DNA of 64,000 nt, taken from Undibacterium piscinae (GTDB lineage: Bacteria; Pseudomonadota; Gammaproteobacteria; Burkholderiales; Burkholderiaceae_D). The position numbers were made by a program, and so were the translations under genes. The stretch spans positions 248,001-312,000 of the forward strand of contig CP051152.1 in NCBI GenBank assembly GCA_003970805.2, read 5' to 3'. How positions within the stretch are numbered: position 1 is the first letter of the stretch; each line of letters starts with the position of its first letter. Below, one piece after another: positions 38,651-48,411 of the stretch. The notes below the pieces were generated by a model. It did no database searches. It had not been told where the DNA came from and was given only the letters and a program-made list of their open reading frames with translations.

Positions 38651-39139
38651 ATGAGCTTATTTGATTATCTGCTGCTGTTTATTTTACTCAGTTCCATCAT
38701 CATCAGTACGATGCGCGGATTGATCAAGGAAATACTGTCATTGGTCAGCTGGATAGTTTCACTGGTGCTCGCCAATGCCTATGGCGAATCGCTAGCCGTG
38801 TTGCTGCCGTCGGTGATTCCCGGGCAGATGTTGCGCTTGATAATTTCTTTTTTGGCCTTGTTTATCGGCGTGCGCTTGCTAATGTCCTTATTGATGCTGG
38901 CGATTGATGCGCTGATCAAGGCCAGTGGGTTGAGTCTGGCCGATCGTGGTTTGGGCGGCTTGTTTGGTTTGGCTCGCGGTTGCGTAATCGTCATGGCGGT
39001 GGCGTTGATCTGTGGTATGACGGCGATACCTCAGCAGGCATTCTGGAAGGATGCATTGTTGAGTCCGATGGTAGAGGCGGCTGTGCAGACGGTGATGCCA
39101 TTTTTGCCTGGTTCGGTCACTGACCACGTTAAATTTTGA
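38651..39139 (+). CDS. cvpA: CvpA family membrane protein
   Basis: A 162-residue inner membrane protein with four hydrophobic segments (about 4-20, 27-47, 62-85 and 100-120). It matches CvpA, which is required for colicin V export in E. coli and nearly always precedes purF. The GLIKEILSLVSWIVSLVLA stretch is typical. It lies 33 bp before purF. Confidence 0.92.
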   Translation: MSLFDYLLLFILLSSIIISTMRGLIKEILSLVSWIVSLVLANAYGESLAVLLPSVIPGQMLRLIISFLALFIGVRLLMSLLMLAIDALIKASGLSLADRGLGGLFGLARGCVIVMAVALICGMTAIPQQAFWKDALLSPMVEAAVQTVMPFLPGSVTDHVKF

Positions 39140-39171
39140 TTTGTTTTTAATTTGTCTTTTAGGAGTCCAGC

Positions 39172-40689
39172 ATGTGTGGCATCGTTGGCGTAGTTTCAAA
39201 TAGTCCCGTTAATCAACTGCTTTATGATGCCTTGCTGCTGTTGCAGCATCGCGGACAGGACGCAGCGGGTATCGCAACCAGTCACGGCAATAAGTTTGCC
39301 ATGCATAAGGCAAACGGTCTGGTCAAAGACGTGTTTCGTACCCGTAACATGCGATCATTGCCAGGGAACGTCGGTATCGGTCAGGTGCGTTATCCCACTG
39401 CCGGCTCTACCAGTGAAGAAGAAGCGCAACCGTTTTATGTGAACGCACCGTTCGGTATCGTGTTGGCGCATAACGGTAACCTGACCAACGCCGCGGAACT
39501 GAAGATAGAGTTGTTTAAGAATGACATGCGTCATTTGAATACCGACTCTGACTCTGAAGTTTTGCTCAATATTCTGGCGCACCAGATACAGGAAGTTAGC
39601 AGCGGCTATTCGCTCGATCCTGCCGCCTTGTTCCGTGCCGTAGCCATGTTACATCGCCGTGTACGCGGTTCATATGCGGTGGTAGCGCATATCGCCGGTT
39701 ACGGTTTGCTGGCATTTCGCGATCCTTACGGTATTCGTCCTTTGTGCCTGGGGATTTCCCGCACTGAAAAAGGTACGGAATACATGCTGGCCAGCGAATC
39801 TGTTGCGCTCGAAGGTCTGGGCTTTAAGTTTGTGCGTGACGTTGATCCGGGTGAGGCAATTTTCATCGATGTTGACGGTCAGATGTTTAACGAGCAGTGC
39901 GCCGAGAATCCTACCCTCAATCCTTGCGCGTTTGAATACGTATATCTGGCACGTCCGGATTCGATTATCGACGGCGCTTCGGTATATCTGACGCGTTTGA
40001 AAATGGGCGAATACCTGGCCGAGAAGGTGCGCAGCCAGATCAGTGACGGCGAGATCGATGTGGTGATGCCTATTCCTGATTCATCGCGTCCGTCGGCGAT
40101 GGAGTTGGCCTTGAAATTGAACCTGAACTACCGCGAAGGTTTCATCAAGAACCGTTATATCGGTCGTACTTTCATGATGCCGGGACAGGCTATCCGTAAA
40201 AAATCGGTACGCCAGAAACTCAATGCGATCGGTTCTGAATTTAAGGGCAAGAGCGTATTGCTGGTTGATGATTCCATCGTGCGTGGTACCACTAGCCGCG
40301 AAATCGTACAGATGGCACGTGAGTCTGGCGCCCGTCGCGTGATCTTCGCGTCTGCCGCACCTCCGGTACAATTTCCTAACGTGTATGGCATAGATATGCC
40401 TACCCGTAGTGAATTGATCGCCTATGGTCGCAGCGTTGATGAGGTTTGCCGTGAGATTACCGCTGATGCCTTGGTGTATCAGGATGTCGATGCCATGAAA
40501 CGCTCGATTTCTGATGTTAATCCGGCTCTGCGCAGCATAGAGGCGTCTTGCTTTGACGGTCACTATATTACCGGCGATGTGAGTTCTGCCTATCTTGATA
40601 GCCTGGAAATGGCACGGAATAGTCCGCGTCCGGATATGGAAGATATCTTGCGTTCGCAGTTGAACCTGAACTTGGCTGGTACGGATTAA
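39172..40689 (+). CDS. purF: Amidophosphoribosyltransferase
   Basis: First committed step of purine synthesis. The 505-residue protein begins MCGIVGVVSN with the catalytic Cys at position 2 after Met removal, and has the glutaminase features RYPTAG and HNGNLTNA. The phosphoribosyltransferase loop VLLVDDSIVRGTTSREIV binds PRPP. AGGAG precedes the ATG. Closed by a terminator, it ends the trp-acc-fol-pur gene run. Confidence 0.97.
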   Translation: MCGIVGVVSNSPVNQLLYDALLLLQHRGQDAAGIATSHGNKFAMHKANGLVKDVFRTRNMRSLPGNVGIGQVRYPTAGSTSEEEAQPFYVNAPFGIVLAHNGNLTNAAELKIELFKNDMRHLNTDSDSEVLLNILAHQIQEVSSGYSLDPAALFRAVAMLHRRVRGSYAVVAHIAGYGLLAFRDPYGIRPLCLGISRTEKGTEYMLASESVALEGLGFKFVRDVDPGEAIFIDVDGQMFNEQCAENPTLNPCAFEYVYLARPDSIIDGASVYLTRLKMGEYLAEKVRSQISDGEIDVVMPIPDSSRPSAMELALKLNLNYREGFIKNRYIGRTFMMPGQAIRKKSVRQKLNAIGSEFKGKSVLLVDDSIVRGTTSREIVQMARESGARRVIFASAAPPVQFPNVYGIDMPTRSELIAYGRSVDEVCREITADALVYQDVDAMKRSISDVNPALRSIEASCFDGHYITGDVSSAYLDSLEMARNSPRPDMEDILRSQLNLNLAGTD

Positions 40690-40723
40690 TTTTCCGGTTG
40701 ACGCTAGGTCAACATGCCGTTTT

Positions 40724-40760
40724 AAAAAGCCTGTCGCACTACACTGCGGCAGGCTTTTTT
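40724..40760 (+). terminator. Intrinsic terminator after purF
   Basis: Stem AAAAGCCTG-T-CGC / GCG-G-CAGGCTTTT with one mismatch and a short loop, ending in six T, 35 bp past purF. Confidence 0.88.
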
Positions 40761-41071
40761 ATTGAGCGAGATAATTTTAGGATGCCCCGCCAGCACGTAG
40801 TGGGCATGCGGGTTTGCCGATAGGTGGCTTGGTAAGCCGCGCCATCATTGGCTGTCAGGCATGCCAGATTGTGAGGGTATTCTTCGTGGGTATCCTTCGC
40901 AAGTATCCTTACGTAACAACAGGCTTGCTGTTGTTTCAAATCTATACAAAACTCCGGGCCGAAACGCTCGCGTGTCATTCTGCTTTGAAAATACAATGTG
41001 GGCTGCCAAGTCGCTTGGTAGTTTGGGTGGTGCTATTTGCCGCTTTCCCCCGTTTTATTTACTTGGTATTT
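40761..41071 (+). other. Leader of the TonB receptor gene
   Basis: No gene is supported here. A perfect 8-bp hairpin AACAACAG (40915-40922) / CTGTTGTT (40928-40935) and shorter stems are present (GGCTT-GGT-AAGCC; CCAAG-TCG-CTTGG). I looked for a cobalamin-type riboswitch, as expected for some TonB receptors, and did not find its conserved core. Confidence 0.35.
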
Positions 41072-43351
41072 ATGATTTCTAATTTCCGTTTAAACACTTT
41101 GGCGCTGGCAATTGGTAGTGCATTTTGTAGTGGATTTTGCATTCCCTTGCTTGCTTACGCTCAAACCGGGTTGCCTTCAGAGAGTGTCAAGCGCGAAGCG
41201 GATGCGCTTACCTTGGATGCGAAACCTAATGCGGCAGCGAAGGAGGTGCCGGTCAAGGATGGAATTCAGAACGTGACGATCAGCGGCGGGCGTCAATCGG
41301 ATACCGACGTGCGGCGCCAATCTATCGCGGGAAAAATGATTTTCGGACGCGAAGAACTCGACCGGAGTGGTGATTCCAGCATAGGCGAGATCCTGAAACG
41401 TCTGCCGGGCGTGACTATTGGCGGACGCGCCGGGCGCGGTGGTGATATCCGTATGCGCGGCATGGGCAGTGGTTATACGCAAATTTTGATCAATGGCGAG
41501 CGCGCTCCGCGTGGTTTTTCCATGGATTCCTTGTCGCCGGATCAGGTGGAGCGGATAGAAGTAATGCGTGGTCCGGTAGCTGAATACAGTACGCAGGCGA
41601 TTGCCGGCACTATTAATGTCGTGCTCAGGGAAGAGTTTAAGCAAAAGGACGTAGAGCTGAAACTCTCGGAGAGTTTTGAGCAGGGCAGGGGCGCTCCGAA
41701 TATTTCCTTTACCTATCCGGGGCATGCCGGCGAGTTTTCGTATGCCCTGAGCGGCTCTGTTTATCGCAATCAGCAGCGCGATGAGGTTGCTACGCATAAT
41801 ACGCAGAGCGATAGCCAGGGCCAGATTAGTCTGGAGCAGGACATCACGGATGAAACTACCCGGCACACTAACGGCATACAGTTTACCCCGCGGTTTAGTT
41901 ATCGATTTGAGGGTGGTGACACGTTGATGTTTCAGCCTTTCATCATGAATTCGCGTAGTGATTCACGCACACGCAGTGAGTTGCTGCAAACTCCCGGGAC
42001 ACAGGCGGAATATGTCAACGCAAGTGCAGTCGCAAGTGCGGAGAATTCTTTGGCGCGAGGATTTGCCAATTGGCAGCATAAGTCTGCCGATAATGCCAAG
42101 TTCAATCTGAAGCTGGGCGGCGCTCTTGGACAGATGGATAGCTCGTCCTTGCGCAATCAGTACGATGCTGGCGGAAAACTGCTCAACACGATTTCAGACC
42201 TCAATAATACACGTGACAGTAGTCTTAATGCCGGTGCGAAATACTCGCGGCCTTTGGGGGAAAGTCATACCTTGGCTGCAGGCCTGGAGCTGGAGTCCGG
42301 TGAGCGTAGTCAGACCAGGGGTTCGCTCAATAACGGCATGCCTCAGTTTGCCGATTCCGGTGACAATCTTAATGCCAGTACCCGCCGAATCGCCGCTTTC
42401 GTGCAGGATGAATTTGATATCGATGCGCAATGGTCGGCCTATGCCGGTTTGCGTTGGGAGGGTATACGTACCGCTAGCACCACTAGTGGGGCATCAAGCC
42501 AGACCGTGGGCAATGCCAGTGCTGTCTGGAGCCCGGTATTGCATGCGGTTTGGCGTATTCCTGGCGCTAGCAAGGATCAGATCAGGGCGAGTGTGACTCG
42601 CAGCTATCGCGCCCCGACTCTGAATGATCTGATCGCCACGCCCTCGATTTCCAGCTTAAATAGTCCGACCAAGCCTGATCGCACCGGTAATCCGGCTTTG
42701 AAACCTGAATTATCGACGGGTCTGGATCTGTCTTATGAGCATTATCTGACGCGTGCCGGCATCGTTAGCGCGAATCTGTTTGTCCGTAGTATCGATCAAC
42801 TGATACGTCGTCGCACCCAATTGCTCGATACCGCCAGCGGTCCGCGCTGGGTGTCGTCGCCGCTCAATCTGGGGCATGCCACGACGAGTGGCGTAGAGCT
42901 GGAAGCGAAATTTCAATTTCAGGAGTTTTTCCCGGAGGGGCCGGCGATTGATTTTCGCAGCAATTATAGCCATTTCTGGTCGAAAGTTGACGATATCCGC
43001 GGACCGGATAACAGGCTCGATCAGCAGCCTGCGCAGACGGCCAATCTTGGCCTCGATTATCGTGCCAGCGGCTTACCTCTGACCTTGGGTGGCAGCCTTA
43101 ACTGGACACCAGCCTATGAAACGCAAAGCAGTGATACGCAGCTTAGCATTACCGGGGTTAAGCGTCAGTTAGACCTATACGGTTTATGGAAATTTAGTCC
43201 TGCTGTGCAACTGCGTCTGTCGGCGAATAATCTGCTTGCCGATGATTCTTTGAGCGGCAGCGTGGTTACTACCGGCGGCGTCAACCAGCAGAGCATTGTG
43301 AGTGCCAGAACGTATGCGACCTGGACCATCAGGCTGGAAATAAAAATATAG
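41072..43351 (+). CDS. TonB-dependent outer membrane receptor
   Basis: A 759-residue receptor that would import a ligand across the outer membrane using TonB energy. It has a signal peptide (about 1-30, ending LLAYAQ) and a plug domain at about 75-195 (REELDRSGDSSIGEILKRLPG, RGRGGDIRMRGMGSGYTQILI, VERIEVMRGPVAEY). The long beta-barrel ends YATWTIRLEIKI. The usual terminal Phe is replaced by Ile. It stands alone, without TonB, ABC transporter or regulator genes, so the ligand is unknown. The frame is open 86 codons upstream, but that stretch is not receptor-like. Confidence 0.9.
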   Translation: MISNFRLNTLALAIGSAFCSGFCIPLLAYAQTGLPSESVKREADALTLDAKPNAAAKEVPVKDGIQNVTISGGRQSDTDVRRQSIAGKMIFGREELDRSGDSSIGEILKRLPGVTIGGRAGRGGDIRMRGMGSGYTQILINGERAPRGFSMDSLSPDQVERIEVMRGPVAEYSTQAIAGTINVVLREEFKQKDVELKLSESFEQGRGAPNISFTYPGHAGEFSYALSGSVYRNQQRDEVATHNTQSDSQGQISLEQDITDETTRHTNGIQFTPRFSYRFEGGDTLMFQPFIMNSRSDSRTRSELLQTPGTQAEYVNASAVASAENSLARGFANWQHKSADNAKFNLKLGGALGQMDSSSLRNQYDAGGKLLNTISDLNNTRDSSLNAGAKYSRPLGESHTLAAGLELESGERSQTRGSLNNGMPQFADSGDNLNASTRRIAAFVQDEFDIDAQWSAYAGLRWEGIRTASTTSGASSQTVGNASAVWSPVLHAVWRIPGASKDQIRASVTRSYRAPTLNDLIATPSISSLNSPTKPDRTGNPALKPELSTGLDLSYEHYLTRAGIVSANLFVRSIDQLIRRRTQLLDTASGPRWVSSPLNLGHATTSGVELEAKFQFQEFFPEGPAIDFRSNYSHFWSKVDDIRGPDNRLDQQPAQTANLGLDYRASGLPLTLGGSLNWTPAYETQSSDTQLSITGVKRQLDLYGLWKFSPAVQLRLSANNLLADDSLSGSVVTTGGVNQQSIVSARTYATWTIRLEIKI

Positions 43352-43513
43352 GGGGATTGTCGGCTTCCGGCATGTGTTTGGACGAATAGCTGGCTTGAAG
43401 TATTCGTGCAAATAAGATTTACATAGCTGGCCTATGCCGCCTGTGCTTTGCTATGCAGCATATTCGTTCATGGCGGAGTACAATGAGTGGTCTGTATTTT
43501 TGTTTGCCAAATC

Positions 43514-44365
43514 ATGTTGTTGCCTTCACCTTTACTTAATGTTGATCTTCACTGTCACTCTACGGTTTCTGACGGAATGCTGGCGCCAGCCGATGTCGCT
43601 GCCAGAGCGGCGGCTAACGGTGTGAATGTCTGGGCGCTGACCGATCATGATGAAGTGCGGGGAATTCCGCAGGCACGTGCCGCCGCGCTCGATCTGGGTA
43701 TGCATTATGTGACTGGCTTGGAAATATCGGTTACCTGGGCTGGTCGCACGATTCATATTGTCGGTCTCAATGTCGACGAGACAAATGAGGAATTGCTTGC
43801 GGGGCTGGCCATAACGCGCTCAGGTCGGCAAAGGCGCGCTGAGGATATGTCGGCAGATCTGGCCAGAGTGGGTATCCCGAATGTGTATCAGGGTGCGCTG
43901 AAATACGTCGGCAATCCTGATCTGATTTCGCGTTCGCATTTTGCCCGCTACTTAGTGGAAATCGGCGTCTGTGAAAGTGTCTCTGCGGTATTTAAAAAGT
44001 ATCTGGCGGACGGTAAGCCCGGCTTCGTGCCGCATCGCTGGGCTACGCTGGCTGAAGCGGTGGGGTGGATACGTCGCTCTGGTGGTGTTGCCGTGGTCGC
44101 GCATCCGGGGCGTTATGATCTTAGTCCCGTCGCTTTTGATACCTTGTTCCGTGAATTTAGGGCTTATGGCGGTAGTGCGATCGAGGTGGTGACAGGCAGT
44201 CATACGGTTGATCAATATGACGAGTACACCAAACTCGCCAATCGCTATGGGTTTATGGGTTCCCGTGGCTCGGATTTTCATTCGCCCGATGATGCTGGCA
44301 TAGATCTGGGGCGCTTGCCGCCTCTCTCAAAGCAGCTTAAGCCAGTGTGGCATGACTGGTTTTGA
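43514..44365 (+). CDS. PHP-domain phosphoesterase (YciV/RNase AM-like)
   Basis: A 284-residue metal-dependent phosphoesterase. The PHP motifs are NVDLHCHSTVSDG (first His pair), ALTDHDEVRG, GLEISVTW, VVAHPGRY and SRGSDFHSP, all metal ligands. It fits the YciV/TrpH group, which acts on 3',5'-nucleoside bisphosphates or on the 5' ends of RNA. ATG at 43514 was chosen; the earlier one at 43487 adds residues without family match. Confidence 0.88.
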   Translation: MLLPSPLLNVDLHCHSTVSDGMLAPADVAARAAANGVNVWALTDHDEVRGIPQARAAALDLGMHYVTGLEISVTWAGRTIHIVGLNVDETNEELLAGLAITRSGRQRRAEDMSADLARVGIPNVYQGALKYVGNPDLISRSHFARYLVEIGVCESVSAVFKKYLADGKPGFVPHRWATLAEAVGWIRRSGGVAVVAHPGRYDLSPVAFDTLFREFRAYGGSAIEVVTGSHTVDQYDEYTKLANRYGFMGSRGSDFHSPDDAGIDLGRLPPLSKQLKPVWHDWF

Positions 44366-44480
44366 GTCAGTGCTGATTTTACTTGTGAATTTTGCTTGAT
44401 ATTCTTCGCTTCAGCCATATCTATACTCACTCACCTTGCACTCACCTATTGCGCGAGTCTAACTTTAAAAGGATATTCGC

Positions 44481-45356
44481 ATGAAACGTATTTTTTTATT
44501 TCTGGCAACTAACCTTGCGGTGATGCTGGTCATGTCGGTCGTGTTGTCACTGTTTGGCGTCAATCGCTATCTGACGGCAACCGGCTTGAATATGACGGCG
44601 CTGATGGGATTTTCTCTGGTGGTGGGGTTTACCGGAGCATTTTTCTCTTTGCTGATCAGTAAGCCTATGGCGAAATGGTCGACCGGTGCCCGCGTGATTG
44701 ATGCGCCATCGTCCTCGACAGAATTATGGCTGGTCAATACCGTTAAAACTCTGTCTGAGCGTGCCGGTATCGCTATGCCCGAAGTGGCCGTGTATAGCGG
44801 CGAGGCCAATGCTTTTGCTACTGGCGCATTTAAAAATTCTGCCTTGGTTGCGGTCTCTACCGGCTTGCTCGAAAGTATGACGAAGGAAGAGGTTGAGGCG
44901 GTACTCGGTCATGAGATCGCCCACATCGCCAATGGAGATATGGTGACCATGGCCTTGATTCAGGGTGTGGTTAATACCTTCGTGGTGTTTTTGGCGCGGG
45001 TAGTCGGTTATGCCATCGATAAAACCCTGTTTCGCAATAGCGATGATGACAGGCCGGGCATAGGTTATATGGTGACCGTGTTTATCTGTGAAGTGATCTT
45101 TGGCATTGCGGCCTCCATGATCGTGGCATGGTTCTCGCGTCAGCGTGAATTTCGTGCCGATGCCGGTTCGGCAAAATTGCTGGGTAATCAGTTGCCGATG
45201 ATTCATGCGCTGGCTCGCTTGGGTGGTATGACTCCGGGTGAATTGCCAAAATCTATGGCCGCTGCCGGTATTAGTGATAAACCAGGCTGGGGCGCGCTGT
45301 TTTCTACGCATCCCCCGATGGAGCAGCGGATCGCCGCCTTGCAAAATTTAAAATAA
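44481..45356 (+). CDS. htpX: Membrane zinc metalloprotease HtpX
   Basis: Inner membrane quality-control protease. The 291-residue protein has two N-terminal transmembrane segments (about 4-24 and 34-56), then the zinc motif [13 protein letters not shown] (His near 143 and 147) and the third ligand in [11 protein letters not shown]. Two further hydrophobic segments lie at about 157-178 and 195-217. AAGGA precedes the ATG; a terminator follows. Confidence 0.96.
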   Translation: MKRIFLFLATNLAVMLVMSVVLSLFGVNRYLTATGLNMTALMGFSLVVGFTGAFFSLLISKPMAKWSTGARVIDAPSSSTELWLVNTVKTLSERAGIAMPEVAVYSGEANAFATGAFKNSALVAVSTGLLESMTKEEVEAVLGHEIAHIANGDMVTMALIQGVVNTFVVFLARVVGYAIDKTLFRNSDDDRPGIGYMVTVFICEVIFGIAASMIVAWFSRQREFRADAGSAKLLGNQLPMIHALARLGGMTPGELPKSMAAAGISDKPGWGALFSTHPPMEQRIAALQNLK

Positions 45357-45374
45357 TTTTTGTTTAACTATTTT

Positions 45375-45410
45375 GGCGGTAGCAATTTAAGCTACCGCCT
45401 TTCTTTTTTA
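45375..45410 (+). terminator. Intrinsic terminator after htpX
   Basis: A perfect 9-bp stem GGCGGTAGC (45375-45383) / GCTACCGCC (45391-45399), 7-base loop, T-rich tail. The next gene starts two bases after it. Confidence 0.88.
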
Positions 45411-45411
45411 T

Positions 45412-46035
45412 ATGAGCCAATTTTTTCAAATCCATCCAGATAATCCGCAACTGCGTTTGATTAAGCAGGCCGTCCAGATCATTGATCAGGGCGGTATCGT
45501 TGCCTTGCCTACCGATTCTTGCTACGCACTGGTATGCCACCTTGATGATAAGGATGCGGTCGCGCGCTTGCGCCGGATTCGCGGCGTTGATGAAAAGCAC
45601 CATTTAACCTTGTTGTGTCGTGATTTGTCTGAAATTTCGGTCTACGCTAAGGTAGATAACCGCCAGTTCAGGATGCTTAAGGCCGCTACGCCGGGTCCTT
45701 ATACGGTGATTCTGGAGGCGACCAAAGAGGTGCCGCGCCGCCTGAGTCATCCTTCGCGCAAGACCATAGGTCTGCGGGTTCCCGAAAATCGCATTACCCA
45801 TGCTTTGCTGGAGGAGCTCAAGCAGCCTTTATTGGGTACTACGCTGATATTGCCGGGCGAAGATGAGCCTTTGACTGATCCTGAAGTGATACGTGAGCAA
45901 CTCGAGAAACTGGTTGATCTGATCATTGATGGCGGTGCCTGCAGTCTGGTTCCCACTACGGTGATCGACATGACCAGTGAATCGCCTGAGTTGATACGGC
46001 TCGGGCGTGGCGATGCTGCCATCTTCGGTCTGTAA
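45412..46035 (+). CDS. YciO-like member of the Sua5/YrdC family
   Basis: A 207-residue YrdC-fold protein related to threonylcarbamoyl-AMP synthase. The ALPTDSCYALVCHL motif, the KHHLTLLCRDLSEIS region, PGPYTVILEATKEVPRR and KTIGLRVPEN are as in YciO-type proteins. These differ from TsaC (which has PTDTVYGLG and KxR/SxN residues), so a tRNA t6A role should not be assumed. The neighbouring PHP gene is also a yci-region partner in enterobacteria. Confidence 0.85.
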   Translation: MSQFFQIHPDNPQLRLIKQAVQIIDQGGIVALPTDSCYALVCHLDDKDAVARLRRIRGVDEKHHLTLLCRDLSEISVYAKVDNRQFRMLKAATPGPYTVILEATKEVPRRLSHPSRKTIGLRVPENRITHALLEELKQPLLGTTLILPGEDEPLTDPEVIREQLEKLVDLIIDGGACSLVPTTVIDMTSESPELIRLGRGDAAIFGL

Positions 46036-46080
46036 TATTTTTTTCGCCTATGCTTCGATATAAATTAGAAAAAGCCGCCC

Positions 46081-46740
46081 ATGAATGAAATTATCCAAAC
46101 GATAGCGGTGTATGCCTTGCCCGTGATCTTCGCCATTACCTTGCATGAGGCAGCGCATGCGTATGCCGCCAAACATTTTGGTGATCTCACTGCCTATAGT
46201 CAGGGGCGCGTCAGTTTAAATCCTTTGGTGCATATAGACCCTTTTGGCACCATCGTGATTCCTGCCGTGTTGTATGTGGCGACCGGGGGCGCATTTTTAT
46301 TTGGTTATGCCAAGCCTGTACCCATTAATTTTTCAAATTTGCGTCACCCTAAGCGCGATATGGCCTGGGTCTCATTGGCGGGGCCTGCGGCTAATTTTGC
46401 CATGGCGTTCTTATGGATGATGTTTGCTTTAGGCTTGCATGTAGCAAAGATTGACGAGGATTTTTTCCTGAATATGGCAAGGGCGGGGGTGTTGACCAAT
46501 CTGGTGATGTTTGCCTTCAATTTGTTTCCGATTCCGCCGCTGGACGGTGGCCGGATTGCCGTTAGCCTGTTGCCGTATAAATTGGCGCATAAATTTGCGC
46601 AGATTGAGCCTTACGGCTTCTTTATTGTGATGGCGTTGGTCATGTTGAAGGTGCTGCAATTCTGGATGGCGCCGGTGATGCTGGTGGCGAATCTGCTGTT
46701 GCAGTTGTTGATGTCGCCATTTAGTTTTTTACTGTCTTAA
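46081..46740 (+). CDS. Site-2 protease family membrane protein (M50)
   Basis: A 219-residue intramembrane metalloprotease of the compact M50 type. The zinc motif HEAAHAYAA lies at about residue 21, and the second motif NLFPIPPLDGGRI (third ligand Asp) at about 154. At least four hydrophobic segments are present. It is the short form without PDZ domains, so it is not RseP. The start directly follows the yciO-like gene; a methyltransferase gene follows after 5 bp. Confidence 0.88.
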   Translation: MNEIIQTIAVYALPVIFAITLHEAAHAYAAKHFGDLTAYSQGRVSLNPLVHIDPFGTIVIPAVLYVATGGAFLFGYAKPVPINFSNLRHPKRDMAWVSLAGPAANFAMAFLWMMFALGLHVAKIDEDFFLNMARAGVLTNLVMFAFNLFPIPPLDGGRIAVSLLPYKLAHKFAQIEPYGFFIVMALVMLKVLQFWMAPVMLVANLLLQLLMSPFSFLLS

Positions 46741-46745
46741 ATTTT

Positions 46746-47357
46746 ATGTCGCATTTATCTACCTCTTCTGCATCGGCATGGGTGCGCCGCTTTGTTCCCC
46801 TGATTACGCAGAAGCAGGGGCCGGTTCTTGATCTCGCTTGCGGCGGCGGGCGCCATACTCGCTTGCTGCTGGAGGCTGGTCATGAAGTCTGGGCGCTCGA
46901 CCGGGATGCTAGTTTGCTGGCGCCGCTGGAGGCGCAGGGTGTCCGCTGCTTTCAGTTTGATCTGGAATCTAAGCCGGCAGCCAATGGACTGCCGGAAGAA
47001 AACGTGAATTGGCCATTTGAGGCCGGGCAGTTTTCCGCCATCATCGTCACCAATTACCTGCATCGCCCCTTGCTCCCTATGTTGATCAATTCCCTCATGG
47101 ATCAGGGCTTACTTATTTATGAGACTTTTGCGGTCGGCAATGAAGTATTCGGGCGTCCGAAGAACCCTGATTTCTTGCTGCGTCCGGGGGAGTTGCTAAG
47201 GGAATTTTTGCCTGAGTCCGAGGCAGGCAAAAGCCGGCATTGCATTGCCTATGAGCATGGCTATGTGGATCAGCCATATCCTGCGATGGTTCAGCGTATT
47301 TGTGTCCGTGCGAAAATTTCTGCGAATCCCGGTATTGACAGACTAGATGCTGCCTGA
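46746..47357 (+). CDS. Class I SAM-dependent methyltransferase
   Basis: A 203-residue Rossmann-fold methyltransferase. The SAM motif is VLDLACGGGRHTRLLLEAGHEV (about 26-47) with an acidic loop ALDRD; later motifs are FSAIIVTNYLHRPLL and LLIYETFAVG. The pattern is TehB-like but the substrate is not known. It is 5 bp after the M50 protease gene, probably in one operon with it. Confidence 0.85.
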   Translation: MSHLSTSSASAWVRRFVPLITQKQGPVLDLACGGGRHTRLLLEAGHEVWALDRDASLLAPLEAQGVRCFQFDLESKPAANGLPEENVNWPFEAGQFSAIIVTNYLHRPLLPMLINSLMDQGLLIYETFAVGNEVFGRPKNPDFLLRPGELLREFLPESEAGKSRHCIAYEHGYVDQPYPAMVQRICVRAKISANPGIDRLDAA

Positions 47358-47446
47358 AGGCATTTTTCCATTGATTTTCAAACGATTCTCGCCCATAGAG
47401 CGGAGCGATCCGCTACAATCGGGGTTTTACTTTTTCTCGCGCTAAC

Positions 47447-48333
47447 ATGACTATGATACAAGGAAGCCTGGTTGCTATTGTGACCCCTATGCACGCTGAC
47501 GGCAGTCTCGATTTGCCTTGTCTGCGCAAGTTAATTGATTGGCATATTGCTGAGGGGACTGATGGCATTGTGATCGTCGGTACTACTGGCGAATCGCCGA
47601 CCGTGAATGTGGAAGAGCATTGCGAGTTGATACGCGTAGCAGTGGAGCACGCCAATAAGCGTATTCCCATCATTGCCGGTTCTGGCGGCAATTCGACTGC
47701 GGAAGCGATAGTATTAACGCAGTTCGCAAAAAAAATATCGGTGCTGATGCCTCCTTGCAGGTAGTTCCTTACTACAATCGCCCTACCCAAGAGGGTATGT
47801 ATCAACATTTTAAAAAAATCGCGGAATCGGTTGATATTCCTGTGATTCTGTATAACGTGCCGGGACGTACCGTTGCCGACATGTCCAATGAAACCATCCT
47901 GCGTCTGGCTCAGATTCCCGGCATTATCGGCGTCAAAGAAGCAAGCGGCAATATCGCCCGCGATACCGATCTGATTCGTCTGGCACCAGAATCCTTCGCG
48001 GTTTACTCCGGCGACGATGCAACCGCCATGGCATTAATGTTCTGCGGTGGCAAGGGTAACATTTCGGTTACTGCCAACGTTGCGCCGCGTGCCATGCATG
48101 AGTTGTGTGTCGCTGCGATGCGCGGCGATATCAAGGAAGCGATTGCGATCAATAACCGCATGATTCCTTTGCACAATAAATTGTTCATTGAGCCAAATCC
48201 TTTGCCGGTTAAGTGGGCAATGATGGAAATGGGTCTGATTCCTACCGGTATGCGTTTGCCTTTGGTGCCTTTGTCCGAGCAATATCATGAAACGGTTCGT
48301 GCTGCGATGCGTGAGTCAGGTATTTTGCAATAG
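47447..48333 (+). pseudogene. dapA: 4-hydroxy-tetrahydrodipicolinate synthase, frame interrupted
   Basis: First step of the lysine / diaminopimelate branch. The N-terminal part ([43 protein letters not shown]) is in one frame and stops at 47764. The rest ([28 protein letters not shown] with the Schiff-base Lys, up to ESGILQ) is in another. The break is at an 8-A run (47728-47735) followed by TATC. Removing two bases, or adding one, restores the family sequence and gives about 294 residues, the usual length. Because DapA is normally essential, a sequence error is a serious alternative to true inactivation. Confidence 0.85.
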
Positions 48334-48411
48334 TGTTATGGTAGTGGGTAGACGTTGCGCGCCTGGACGCTATTTTGATTTTAATTGATACTAATTCGTA
48401 GGGACTTTCAC

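Noticed and set aside
40761..41071. A cobalamin riboswitch before the TonB receptor
   Set aside because: Only short simple hairpins; the conserved B12-box core was not found.
45412..46035. Annotation of this gene as tsaC (t6A synthesis)
   Set aside because: Its motifs follow the YciO branch, so the tRNA-modification role should not be assigned by similarity alone.
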